Shown: positions 1 to 7,327 of the stretch, in pieces
How positions within the stretch are numbered: position 1 is the stretch's first letter
How the letters are laid out: each line of letters starts with the position of its first letter
NCBI GenBank assembly: GCA_021809435.1
Contig: JAKBAD010000003.1
Coordinates: forward strand, 170,366 to 234,365
Length of the DNA: 64,000 nucleotides
Direction of reading: 5' to 3'
DNA from: Pseudomonadota bacterium
Lineage (GTDB): Bacteria > Pseudomonadota > Alphaproteobacteria > Acetobacterales > Acetobacteraceae
The notes under the pieces: model-generated
Told to the model about the DNA's origin: nothing
What the model saw: the letters and a program-made list of their open reading frames with translations, nothing else
The model's database searches: none
Position numbers and translations under genes: made by a program

Positions 1-1437
1 CTCGCGGATTTTTTTGCGCAGCGTGTTGCGGTTGAGCCCCAGCAGCGCCGCGGCGCGGATTTGGTTGCCACGCGTCTCGGCCAGCGTCATGCGGATCAGG
101 GGCCGCTCGAGATCGGCCAGCGCGCGTTCATACAGCACGCCTTCCTCGCCCGATTCGCGGATGGCGGCGAGCAGGCGCGAAATATGGCGCTCGACCACGG
201 CGGTCATGTTGTCGGGCTCATCGCCGCCCGGCCTGGGGCCGGCGCTCTCGGTGGCGGCCGGCTCAGGCGCGGTGTGCTCGGCCAGCTCCTGGGCAACCGC
301 CTCCGCGCTGATGACCGGCTGGGGCACCAGGGCGGCGAGCCGGCGGATGAGGTTTTCGAGTTCACGCACATTGCCTGGCCAGCGATAGCCCGCGAGCAGC
401 GCCATGGCGGCGTGATCGATGGTTTTGGCGGGCAGCCCCTCGGCCTGGGCCTTGGCCAGAAAATGCTGGGCCAGCGCGGGGATGTCGTCTGGCCGCTCTC
501 TGAGGGGGGGCAGGCGGATGGGCACGACATTGAGCCGGTAGAACAGATCCTCGCGGAACTGGCCGGAGCGGATGAGCGCGCGCAAATCGCGGTGGGTGGC
601 GGCGATGATGCGGGCATTGGCCTTGATCGGCTGACGTCCGCCCACGGTGGTATATTCGCCCTCCTGCAACACTCTCAGCAGCCGGGTTTGCGCCTCGGGC
701 GGCATATCGCCGATTTCATCGAGAAACAGCGTGCCGCCGCTGGCTTGCTCAAACCGCCCGACATGGCGGTTGGTGGCGCCCGTGAAGGCGCCCCGCTCAT
801 GGCCAAACAGCTCGGATTCGATGAGCTCGCGCGGGATCGCGGCCATGTTGATGGCGACGAACGGCCCCTGGCGGCGGCGGCCGAAATCATGCAGCGCGCG
901 AGCCACCAGCTCCTTGCCGGCCCCTGATTCGCCATTGATCATCACGGTCAGGTCGGTGGTGGTGAGCCGGGCGATGATGCGGTAAATCTCCTGCATCGCC
1001 GGCGAGCGGCCGATCAGGGGCAGAGAGTCATCCCCGGCCGGCTCGGCCGCCTTGGCGGCGGCGGGCGCCAAGGGCTGGTTCAGCGCCCGCTCCACGGTGG
1101 CCAGCAGCTCGGTCAGGTCGAAGGGCTTGGGCAGATAATCGAACGCGCCGCGCTGGGTGGCCTGCACGGCGGTGGTCAGCGTGCTTTGCGCGCTCATCAC
1201 AATCACCGGCAACTCGGGCCGCACGCGGCGGATGCGCGGGATGAGGTCGAGCCCGTTTTCGTCAGGCATGATGACATCGGTGATGGCGACATCGCCCTCG
1301 CCATCCTCCACCCAGCGCCAGAGCGTGGCGGCGCTGGCGGTGGCGCGCACCTGGTAGCCCGCCCGGCCCAAAGCCTGGGTGAGCACGGTGCGGATGGAGC
1401 GGTCGTCATCGGCGATGAGGATGGTGGGCAGGGTCAT
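1..1437 (-). CDS. ntrC: Nitrogen regulation response regulator NtrC (3' end cut by window)
   Basis: Sigma-54 activator of nitrogen assimilation, phosphorylated by the adjacent NtrB. The 479 visible residues show a receiver domain (acidic pocket DDD at 10-12, phospho-acceptor D54 in ITDVMMP, conserved K in YLPKPFD), then an AAA+ domain with Walker A GESGAGKE, the sigma-54 contact loop GAFTGA and FLDEIGD. The C-terminus is a Fis-type HTH ending [11 protein letters not shown] at base 1. NtrC is about 480 residues long, so only a few are missing. It starts 7 bp after the ntrB stop and is surely co-transcribed with it in the classic alphaproteobacterial nifR3/dusB-ntrB-ntrC order. Confidence 0.96.
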   Translation of the reverse strand, partial: MTLPTILIADDDRSIRTVLTQALGRAGYQVRATASAATLWRWVEDGEGDVAITDVIMPDENGLDLIPRIRRVRPELPVIVMSAQSTLTTAVQATQRGAFDYLPKPFDLTELLATVERALNQPLAPAAAKAAEPAGDDSLPLIGRSPAMQEIYRIIARLTTTDLTVMINGESGAGKELVARALHDFGRRRQGPFVAINMAAIPRELIESELFGHERGAFTGATNRHVGRFEQASGGTLFLDEIGDMPPEAQTRLLRVLQEGEYTTVGGRQPIKANARIIAATHRDLRALIRSGQFREDLFYRLNVVPIRLPPLRERPDDIPALAQHFLAKAQAEGLPAKTIDHAAMALLAGYRWPGNVRELENLIRRLAALVPQPVISAEAVAQELAEHTAPEPAATESAGPRPGGDEPDNMTAVVERHISRLLAAIRESGEEGVLYERALADLERPLIRMTLAETRGNQIRAAALLGLNRNTLRKKIRE

Positions 1438-1444
1438 GGCGGGC

Positions 1445-2593
1445 TCAGCGTTCAGCCGGGTCTTCGTAAACCGGGAGGTGGATACGGAATTCGGTGCGGC
1501 CGGGGCGGGACTCGACGTCGATCAGCCCGCCATGGTCGGCCACGATCTTGGCGACCAGGGCGAGCCCAAGCCCCGAGCCCGTCGCCTTGGTCGAGACGAA
1601 GGGCTCGAACAGATGGCGGCGTATGTCTTCGGGGATGCCGGGGCCATTGTCGCGCACGGCCACGAACAGCGGCAGGTTGGGGCGCGAGCGGCCGGCGGCG
1701 GCGGCCAGCCGCACGCCATGCTGGAAGCCGGTGATGAGGTGGATCTCGCCATCCCCCAGCTCGGCGGCGCCAATCGCCTCGGCGGCGTTCTTGATCAGGT
1801 TCAACAGCACCTGGATGAGCTGATCGCGGTTGCCCTGCACATGCGGCAGCGAGGGGTCGTAGCTCTCGGTGAATTTCACCTTGGTGCCAAACCCGCTGCC
1901 CGCCAGCTTGCGCACATGCTCGAGCACGCGGTGGATATTGACGCTCTGGCGCTCCAGCTTCTTCTCGCCAAACGTCTCCATGCGCTCGACCATGGCGCGG
2001 ATGCGGTCGGCCTCCTCGCGAATCAGCACGGCCAGCTCGCGGTCGGCGGGGGGGGCACTCATTTCCAGCAGCTGGGCGGCGCCGCGTATGCCCGAGAGCG
2101 GGTTTTTCACCTCATGGGCCAAAATCGCCGCCATGCCGGTGAGGGAGCGCGCCGCGTTACGCGCCGACATTTGCTGATCGAGCGCGAGCGCGGTCGATTC
2201 ATCATGCACCGTGAACGAGACATGGCCGGGGTAATCGGGCATCGGCCCGGCCTGCACCGCGCAGCCCCGGCGCAGCAGGCGCGGCCCCTCGAACATCATG
2301 TTATGCTCGGCCACCGAAATGCCGGCGCGGCGCACGCGCTCGAGGATGAGAAAGATCGGATGATCGGGCGAGAGCGTGTCGGCCAGCGGGGTGTTGAGCA
2401 GCATCGACCGCGAGGCGCCGAAAAATTCCTCGGCGGCGTAATTGAGCGCGGCGAACTGGTCCTGCTCGTCAACCACCACCACCGCGATCGGCAGGGTCTC
2501 GAGCAACTGGCCGGGTTCGAGGACAATGCCGGCCCGGGGCCGCGCGGGGGCGCGCCGGACCAGCCCGAAGGCTTTCTTGAGCCCGCTATTCAT
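1445..2593 (-). CDS. ntrB: Nitrogen sensor histidine kinase NtrB
   Basis: Cytoplasmic two-component kinase that phosphorylates NtrC and is itself governed by PII. It has 382 residues: a PAS domain at about 30-130, the HisKA H-box [11 protein letters not shown] with phospho-acceptor H160, and a C-terminal HATPase with N-box [18 protein letters not shown] and GSGLGLAL. There is no membrane segment, as expected for NtrB. Its ATG overlaps the dusB stop codon by one base, indicating translational coupling, and ntrC follows after 7 bp. Confidence 0.96.
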   Translation of the reverse strand: MNSGLKKAFGLVRRAPARPRAGIVLEPGQLLETLPIAVVVVDEQDQFAALNYAAEEFFGASRSMLLNTPLADTLSPDHPIFLILERVRRAGISVAEHNMMFEGPRLLRRGCAVQAGPMPDYPGHVSFTVHDESTALALDQQMSARNAARSLTGMAAILAHEVKNPLSGIRGAAQLLEMSAPPADRELAVLIREEADRIRAMVERMETFGEKKLERQSVNIHRVLEHVRKLAGSGFGTKVKFTESYDPSLPHVQGNRDQLIQVLLNLIKNAAEAIGAAELGDGEIHLITGFQHGVRLAAAAGRSRPNLPLFVAVRDNGPGIPEDIRRHLFEPFVSTKATGSGLGLALVAKIVADHGGLIDVESRPGRTEFRIHLPVYEDPAER

Positions 2594-3648
2594 CAGGCGG
2601 CGAGGGCCATGTCGTCCTGGCGGACGAAACCTTGCGCGATCAGCGGATCGAAGAATTCATCGATCAGCGCCTCGACCTCAGCGGCATTGTCCATCCGGTT
2701 CATTTGCGCGCGGAAGGCGGCCGAGCCGCGCAGCCCCTGGCTGTACCAGGCGATGTGTTTGCGCGCCAGCCGCACGCCCGGCCCCTCGCCAAAATAGGCC
2801 CGCACCTCGCGATAATGGCGCAGCAATATCTCTTTCTGCTCGGCCAGGCTGGGCGCGGCGCGGTGCGCCCCGGTGGTGAGATGTTCGATGACCTGGCGCA
2901 AAAACCACGGCCGCCCATAAGAGCCGCGCCCGATCATCACCCCGTCGGCGCCCGAGCGGGCCAGCGCCTCGGCGGCCTTGGCCTCGGAGGTGATGTCGCC
3001 ATTGACGATGACCGGCAGCTTGACGCTCTCCTTCACCTCGCGCACGAAATCCCAGTTCGCCGTGCCTTCATAAAATTGCTGGCGCGTGCGGCCATGCACC
3101 GTGATCAGCGCGATGCCCGCCTCTTCGGCAATGCGCGCGAGCCTGGGGGCGTTGAGGCTGGTATGGTCCCAGCCCATGCGCATTTTCAGCGTCACCGGCA
3201 CCTCCACCGCCTTGGCGGTGGCTTCCAAAATCGCCCCGGCGCGCAGCTCGTCCTTCATCAGGGCCGAGCCCGCCATTTGCCCAATGGCCACTTTCTTCAC
3301 CGGGCAGCCAAAATTAATGTCGATCAGGTCGGCGCCCAACCCGACGGCGATTTTCGCGGCCTCGGCCATGGCGGCGGGTTCGCAGCCGGCGAGCTGCACG
3401 GCGTTGGGCCCGCCCGAGCCCACCACTTCGGCCATTTGCAGCGTCTGGCGGTTTTCGCGCACCATCGCCCACGAGGCGATCATCTCCGAGACGACCAGCC
3501 CCGCGCCCATTTCCTTCACCAGCGCGCGGAACGGCAGGTCGGTGACGCCCGAGAGCGGTGCCAGGAACACCGGCTCGTTGATCGTCACGGCGCGCGGGCC
3601 GGCGCCGATTTGGATGGGCTTGATCAAGGGGGTGGGCGATGTGCTCAT
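2593..3648 (-). CDS. dusB: tRNA-dihydrouridine synthase B (NifR3 family)
   Basis: FMN-dependent enzyme that reduces uridines in the tRNA D-loop. The 351 residues form a TIM barrel with LAPLSGVTDLPFR near the N-terminus, the catalytic-Cys motif INFGCPVKK (C115), the FMN-binding HGRTRQQFYEG, and the GRGSYGRPW segment. It is the first gene of the dusB-ntrB-ntrC operon and is divergent from ispF. The ATG at 3648 gives a usual-length protein. Confidence 0.96.
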   Translation of the reverse strand: MSTSPTPLIKPIQIGAGPRAVTINEPVFLAPLSGVTDLPFRALVKEMGAGLVVSEMIASWAMVRENRQTLQMAEVVGSGGPNAVQLAGCEPAAMAEAAKIAVGLGADLIDINFGCPVKKVAIGQMAGSALMKDELRAGAILEATAKAVEVPVTLKMRMGWDHTSLNAPRLARIAEEAGIALITVHGRTRQQFYEGTANWDFVREVKESVKLPVIVNGDITSEAKAAEALARSGADGVMIGRGSYGRPWFLRQVIEHLTTGAHRAAPSLAEQKEILLRHYREVRAYFGEGPGVRLARKHIAWYSQGLRGSAAFRAQMNRMDNAAEVEALIDEFFDPLIAQGFVRQDDMALAA

Positions 3649-3704
3649 GATTTGGGCAAAGTACAGCCCGCCCGGGCGCCATGCAATGCACTAAATAAAG
3701 ACGG

Positions 3705-3732
3705 TTGACGCCGCGCGCGGCGGCAATACATC
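3705..3732 (+). promoter_or_regulatory. Candidate promoter of ispF
   Basis: TTGACG at 3705-3710 and TACATC at 3727-3732 are separated by 16 bp. This is an acceptable sigma-70-type promoter in the dusB/ispF divergent gap, about 28 bp ahead of the ispF ATG. A good ribosome binding site (AGGAG, 3749-3753) lies 6 bp before that ATG. Confidence 0.5.
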
Positions 3733-3759
3733 TCGGAGGGGCATAATCAGGAGCATAGA

Positions 3760-4245
3760 ATGACCCCGCGCATCGGTACCGGTTTCGACGTTCACGCCAT
3801 GGCGGAAAACCGCGACATGATTATCTGCGGGGTCAAGATCCCGTTCGAGAAAGGCCTGGCTGGCCATTCGGATGCCGATGTCGGCATTCATGCGCTGTGC
3901 GACGCGATTTACGGCGCGCTCGCCGAGGGCGATATCGGCCGGCATTTCCCCCCCTCCGAGGATAGCTGGAAAGATGCTGATTCCGCACGGTTTTTGGTGC
4001 ACGCCGCCGGGCGCATCAAAGCCCGTGGCGGCAAGCTGGCCAATGCCGATATCACCATCATCTGCGAACGCCCCAAAATCGGCCCGCACGCGGCGGTCAT
4101 GCAAGCCCGCCTGGCGGCACTGCTCGATGTGGCGCCGGGCAAAATCTCGGTGAAGGCGACCACCACCGAGACGTTAGGCTTCACCGGCCGGGGCGAAGGC
4201 ATCGCCGCCCAGGCATCGGTGATCGTAATGGTTCCCGAAGAGTGA
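3760..4245 (+). CDS. ispF: 2-C-methyl-D-erythritol 2,4-cyclodiphosphate synthase
   Basis: MEP-pathway enzyme converting CDP-ME 2-phosphate to the 2,4-cyclodiphosphate for isoprenoid synthesis. The 161 residues start with RIGTGFDVHAM, which carries the D and H metal ligands, followed by GHSDADVGIHALCDAIYGAL with the third ligand. The end has KATTTETLGFTGRGEGI. Length is normal for a stand-alone IspF. Many alphaproteobacteria encode an IspDF fusion at this position next to dusB, but only IspF is here: just 111 bp separate it from dusB, so IspD must be elsewhere. Confidence 0.97.
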   Translation: MTPRIGTGFDVHAMAENRDMIICGVKIPFEKGLAGHSDADVGIHALCDAIYGALAEGDIGRHFPPSEDSWKDADSARFLVHAAGRIKARGGKLANADITIICERPKIGPHAAVMQARLAALLDVAPGKISVKATTTETLGFTGRGEGIAAQASVIVMVPEE

Positions 4246-4376
4246 AAAATTCTGCACTGGCCGGTTAATGGCCACAAAATCCTGTGTATAAAATTACCGC
4301 TCCCATCTATTTCCGCATTGCTGCGCTGCGAAAACCCCTCTGTCGTCATGGCGCGTGGCTCGGCTATAGAATGAGG

Positions 4377-4457
4377 CATAGGATGAGTTTCCTCTCCTAT
4401 TTTCTTGGACGTTTCCTCCCTAAACTTGGCGGCGCGCATTCGCGCCGCCTTTTTTTT
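4377..4457 (+). ncRNA. Candidate small RNA with two anti-Shine-Dalgarno CU-rich boxes
   Basis: A short transcription unit with no convincing ORF. A TATAGA box at 4365-4370 lacks a good -35. It is followed by a hairpin (ATAGGA 4378-4383 with TCCTAT 4395-4400) whose loop carries TTTCCTC, then single-stranded TTTCCTCCC (about 4412-4420), then a strong intrinsic terminator. Loop-exposed CUCC boxes before a terminator are the architecture of alphaproteobacterial trans-acting RNAs such as AbcR/alpha-r15, suhB/alpha-r14 and Cuckoo RNAs. The exact family is not determinable by eye. The unit converges on ssrA. Confidence 0.5.
4428..4457 (+). terminator. Intrinsic terminator of the small-RNA candidate
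   Basis: Perfect 9-bp stem (GGCGGCGCG 4428-4436, CGCGCCGCC 4441-4449) with a 4-base loop, followed directly by eight T residues. This is the strongest intrinsic terminator in the window. Confidence 0.9.
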
Positions 4458-4529
4458 GCGCAAAATTCAGGGGCGCGAAAAGCGCGGACCTTGGGATGCC
4501 GTTTGCGATAGGCCAAAGAGAAAATTTTT

Positions 4530-4793
4530 GCGGAAAGTGGGGGGCTTCTGTTGCCCGGTGCCCCCCGAACCGCGCTTAGCTGTTTTTAGGCAGCGACAGC
4601 GAATGCAACGTTGTTATCGTTCGCATTTAAAAAATAGCCCGATGACGGCGGTACAATGCCGAGCAAAAGATGGGTCTTTACTACACGTGTCGAGCCTGTT
4701 TCGCCCCCATAAATGGTGGAGGCGCCGGGTACCGCCCCCGGGTCCACAATGCTTATTCCACGCACCGTTTATTGCCATAGCCGGCGAACCGGC
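4530..4793 (-). ncRNA. ssrA: Circularly permuted two-piece tmRNA
   Basis: Trans-translation RNA that rescues stalled ribosomes. Read on the minus strand, the acceptor piece (about 4793-4714) contains a T-arm (CCGGG-loop-CCCGG) and ends CGCCTCC-ACCA with encoded CCA at 4716-4714. After a 5-base spacer the coding piece starts at 4708 with GGGGGCG, which pairs with CGCCTCC to close the acceptor stem, followed by the typical AAACAGGCTCGAC. The tag frame begins at the GCG resume codon 4624-4622 and encodes ANDNNVAFAVAA, with TAA at 4588-4586. A G6/C6 hairpin (about 4539-4566) near the 3' end resembles a tmRNA pseudoknot helix. Outer ends are approximate. The permuted order is diagnostic of alphaproteobacteria. 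Confidence 0.93.
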
Positions 4794-4799
4794 AACACT

Positions 4800-4828
4800 T
4801 ATATAGACCGCGAAGCCCTGCGGTGAAA
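4800..4828 (-). promoter_or_regulatory. Candidate ssrA promoter
   Basis: On the minus strand, TATATA (4805-4800) lies 17 bp downstream of TTTCAC (4828-4823), placing the start of transcription at about 4793, the expected 5' end of the acceptor piece. A GC hairpin (GGGGCGCG 4830-4837, CGCGCCCC 4846-4853) lies between this promoter and thyX and may belong to the thyX leader. Confidence 0.5.
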
Positions 4829-4871
4829 GGGGGCGCGTTGAAGGACGCGCCCCGTCGCGCTATGAGCAGCC

Positions 4872-5780
4872 ATGACCCTGACGCCAGAACAGACAACCGA
4901 GATCGAAGCCGCGCGCGGCCGCACCCACGCCACCCTGCGCCCCACCGTGCCCGCGCTCGAGGAAAAGCTTTTCACGGCCTTCCCCGTGCTCGACCATGGC
5001 TTCATCCGGGTGGTCGATTATATGGGCGATGACGGGGCCGTGGTGCAGGCAGCGCGGGTCTCTTATGGCCGGGGCACGCGTAAAGCACTCGAGGATGAGG
5101 GGCTGATCCGCTACCTCATGCGCCATTACCACTCCACGCCCTTCGAGATGTGCGAGATCAAGTTCCATGTGAAACTGCCGATTTTCGTGGCTCGCCAGTG
5201 GATTCGCCACCGCACCGCCAATGTGAATGAATATTCGGCGCGCTATTCGGTGCTCGACAAGGATTATTACCTCCCCGCGCCCGAAAATCTGGCCAAACAG
5301 TCGGTGGTGAACAACCAAGGCCGCGGCGAGGTGCTCGATGCCAAAACGGCCGCGCGCGTGCTTGGCCTGCTGCAGGCCGATGCCGAGGCGACCTATGGCC
5401 ATTATGAAGACATGCTGGGCGACGAAATCGGCCTGGCGCGTGAACTGGCGCGCATGAACCTGACGCTCAACACCTATACCCAATGGTACTGGAAGACCGA
5501 TTTACATAATCTCTTCCATTTCCTGCGCTTGCGCGCCGACTCCCACGCGCAGTATGAAATCCGCGTTTACGCCGAGGAGATGCTGAAGCTGGTCGAGGCC
5601 TGGGTGCCGCTCTCCTGCAAGGCTTTCCGCGATTACCGCCTGGGCGCGGTCACGCTCTCGGCGCGCATGCTTGAGGCCGTGAAGCGCATGCTGGCGGGCG
5701 AAACGGTCACGGCCGAGAGCGCCGGGCTCTCAAAGCGCGAATGGGCGGAATTCTCAGCCGCCCTGGGCCGTGAGGCCTGA
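4872..5780 (+). CDS. thyX: FAD-dependent thymidylate synthase ThyX
   Basis: Makes dTMP from dUMP using methylene-tetrahydrofolate and reduced FAD. The ThyX signature RHRX7S is complete: R112-H-R114 followed by seven residues and S122 in [15 protein letters not shown]. Downstream motifs such as [19 protein letters not shown] and the nucleotide-binding [13 protein letters not shown] are also present. At 302 residues it has the normal length of the alphaproteobacterial form. A monocistronic gene ending at a bidirectional terminator. No ThyA is in the window. Confidence 0.97.
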   Translation: MTLTPEQTTEIEAARGRTHATLRPTVPALEEKLFTAFPVLDHGFIRVVDYMGDDGAVVQAARVSYGRGTRKALEDEGLIRYLMRHYHSTPFEMCEIKFHVKLPIFVARQWIRHRTANVNEYSARYSVLDKDYYLPAPENLAKQSVVNNQGRGEVLDAKTAARVLGLLQADAEATYGHYEDMLGDEIGLARELARMNLTLNTYTQWYWKTDLHNLFHFLRLRADSHAQYEIRVYAEEMLKLVEAWVPLSCKAFRDYRLGAVTLSARMLEAVKRMLAGETVTAESAGLSKREWAEFSAALGREA

Positions 5781-5787
5781 TACGAAA

Positions 5788-5813
5788 AACGGCCCTCACG
5801 GGCCGTTTTGTTT
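5788..5813. terminator. Bidirectional terminator, thyX / gcvR-like
   Basis: AACGGCCC (5788-5795) pairs with GGGCCGTT (5800-5807) around a TCAC loop. A-rich sequence on the left and TTTTGTTT on the right let it serve both thyX (+) and the convergent ACT-domain gene (-). Confidence 0.85.
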
Positions 5814-6351
5814 ACACAGGTTCGGGAGTTTTTATATCGACCATCAGCTCATGGGCCAGGCGCTCAAGCGCCGCGCGCACGGTGGGCTCGGGCACATCGG
5901 CCGGCAGGCTCAGGCTCAGCTGGGCCTTGAACAGCGTTTCGCCGGTGAAGGGCGCGCTCTCCAGGGCCGAGGAGAAATCCTCGATATTGACGCCCAGCCG
6001 GGTCAGGGTCTGGGTTACGTCGCGCACAATGCCCGGCCGGTCATGGGCGACCAGCTCCAGGCGCAGCGGCGTGCCGGCGGGCGCTGCCGTCTCCTGGCCC
6101 GAGGCGATGGTGATACGCAGCCCCTCTTGTTCAAGCTGCGCCAGCGAGGTGATGAGCCCGGCCCGCGCGGGGGCCGAAACCTGCACCAGCACCACCCCCG
6201 CGAACGCCCCGGCCAGATTGGCCAGCCGGCTTTCCAGCCAGTTGCCGCCATGGCGGGCCACGGCTTCGGCAATTAAATTCACCAATCCTGGCCGGTCAGG
6301 CCCGACAAAGGTGAGAACCAGCGAGTCGGTGGCGCGGAGGGGTGAGGTCAT
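5812..6351 (-). CDS. ACT-domain protein, glycine cleavage system repressor (GcvR)-like
   Basis: The 179 residues hold two ACT domains. The first contains TFVGPDRPGLVNLIAEAVARHGGNW and the second VAHDRPGIVRDVTQTLTRLGVNIED; both have the DRPG turn typical of GcvR. In E. coli, GcvR antagonises the activator GcvA. No GcvA is in this window, and the gcv operon here has its own riboswitch, so the target is unproven. It lies 8 bp downstream of the Bax-inhibitor-1 gene and is probably co-transcribed with it. Confidence 0.8.
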   Translation of the reverse strand: MTSPLRATDSLVLTFVGPDRPGLVNLIAEAVARHGGNWLESRLANLAGAFAGVVLVQVSAPARAGLITSLAQLEQEGLRITIASGQETAAPAGTPLRLELVAHDRPGIVRDVTQTLTRLGVNIEDFSSALESAPFTGETLFKAQLSLSLPADVPEPTVRAALERLAHELMVDIKTPEPV

Positions 6352-6359
6352 TGCTGTCC

Positions 6360-7142
6360 TCAGCGATTGTTGCGCTGGCCGAAGAGCTGCAGCAGGAACA
6401 TGAACAGGTTGATGAAGTTCAGATACATCTGCAGCGCATCGTACACCGCGCGCTTGGCGGCCAGCGCCGGCCCGAAGCTGGCGCCGAATTGCAGATAATC
6501 GGCCTTGATGCGCTGGCTGTCATAGGCCGTGAGACCAACGAAGATGAACACGCCGAGCACGCTGATGGCGAACTGCACCGCGCTGGAATGGAGGAAGAAA
6601 TTCACCAGCGAGGCCAGAACGAGCCCAATCAACCCCATGAAGAAGAAGCTGCCGAGCGAGGTCAGGTCGCGCCGGGTGGTGTAGCCATAAAGCGCGGTGC
6701 CCGCGAAGGTGCCGGCGCTGATGAAGAACACCTGGGTGATCGAGGTTTGGGTATAGACCATGAAAATGGTGCTCAGGCTGGCACCCATGGCCCCGCAAAA
6801 GGCCCAAAACAGCGCTTGGGCGGTGGTGGTGGAGAGACGGTTGACCCCGAAACTGAGCACCAGCACAAAGCCCAGCGGCGCGAAAATGGCCAGATAGGTG
6901 AGGATGGTTGGCACCTGTACGAGCTGGCCATAGGCGTTCTGCTCGGAGGTGTAGAACAGATCATTGAGCGCCGGCACCGCGAAAATCGCGTAGGCGATAA
7001 TGCCGGTGAGCACCAACCCCGAGGCCATCCAGTTATAAACGCGCAGCATATAAGCCCGCAGCCCCTGGTCGAGCGAAGCCGCCCCGAAGCCGGCATACCC
7101 TTCCGACAATGGGCGGTAGGACTGATTCGAATTGAGTGCCAT
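6360..7142 (-). CDS. Bax inhibitor-1/YccA family membrane protein
   Basis: A 260-residue integral membrane protein with about seven hydrophobic segments. Recognisable BI-1 features are LRAYMLRVYNWMASGLVLTG early, and AYDSQRIKADY before the last segment. Bacterial members such as YbhL and BsYetJ act as pH-sensitive cation or calcium leak channels, or interact with FtsH; the specific role here is unknown. I start it at ATG 7142 (MALNSNQ), preceded by CGGAG, rather than at the upstream in-frame codon at 7220, whose extension looks non-coding. Confidence 0.9.
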   Translation of the reverse strand: MALNSNQSYRPLSEGYAGFGAASLDQGLRAYMLRVYNWMASGLVLTGIIAYAIFAVPALNDLFYTSEQNAYGQLVQVPTILTYLAIFAPLGFVLVLSFGVNRLSTTTAQALFWAFCGAMGASLSTIFMVYTQTSITQVFFISAGTFAGTALYGYTTRRDLTSLGSFFFMGLIGLVLASLVNFFLHSSAVQFAISVLGVFIFVGLTAYDSQRIKADYLQFGASFGPALAAKRAVYDALQMYLNFINLFMFLLQLFGQRNNR

Positions 7143-7262
7143 GAGGCAAGTAACTCCGTCTAGCTTGGCCGAAACCCGGCCATCGCGTGCGATCTTTCGC
7201 GGTTTCACAGGGCATTTCAAGTGAATTGGCCGTGAGATTCAGTGCCGCGCGGTGGGCTGTTG

Positions 7263-7301
7263 GCCAAAAAACACGGCCCGGACTGGGCAAGTCCGGGCCG
7301 C
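7263..7301 (-). terminator. Terminator of rne
   Basis: An 11-bp perfect stem (CGGCCCGGACT 7275-7285, AGTCCGGGCCG 7291-7301), followed on the minus strand by TGTTTTTT. It lies 27 bp after the rne stop codon. Confidence 0.9.
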
Positions 7302-7327
7302 GAAACTTACTGGTCACAAAGATGTGA

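Noticed and set aside
4405..4806. Plus-strand frame of 133 codons between ispF and thyX
   Set aside because: It runs through the terminator of the small-RNA candidate and antisense through ssrA, which explain the sequence better.
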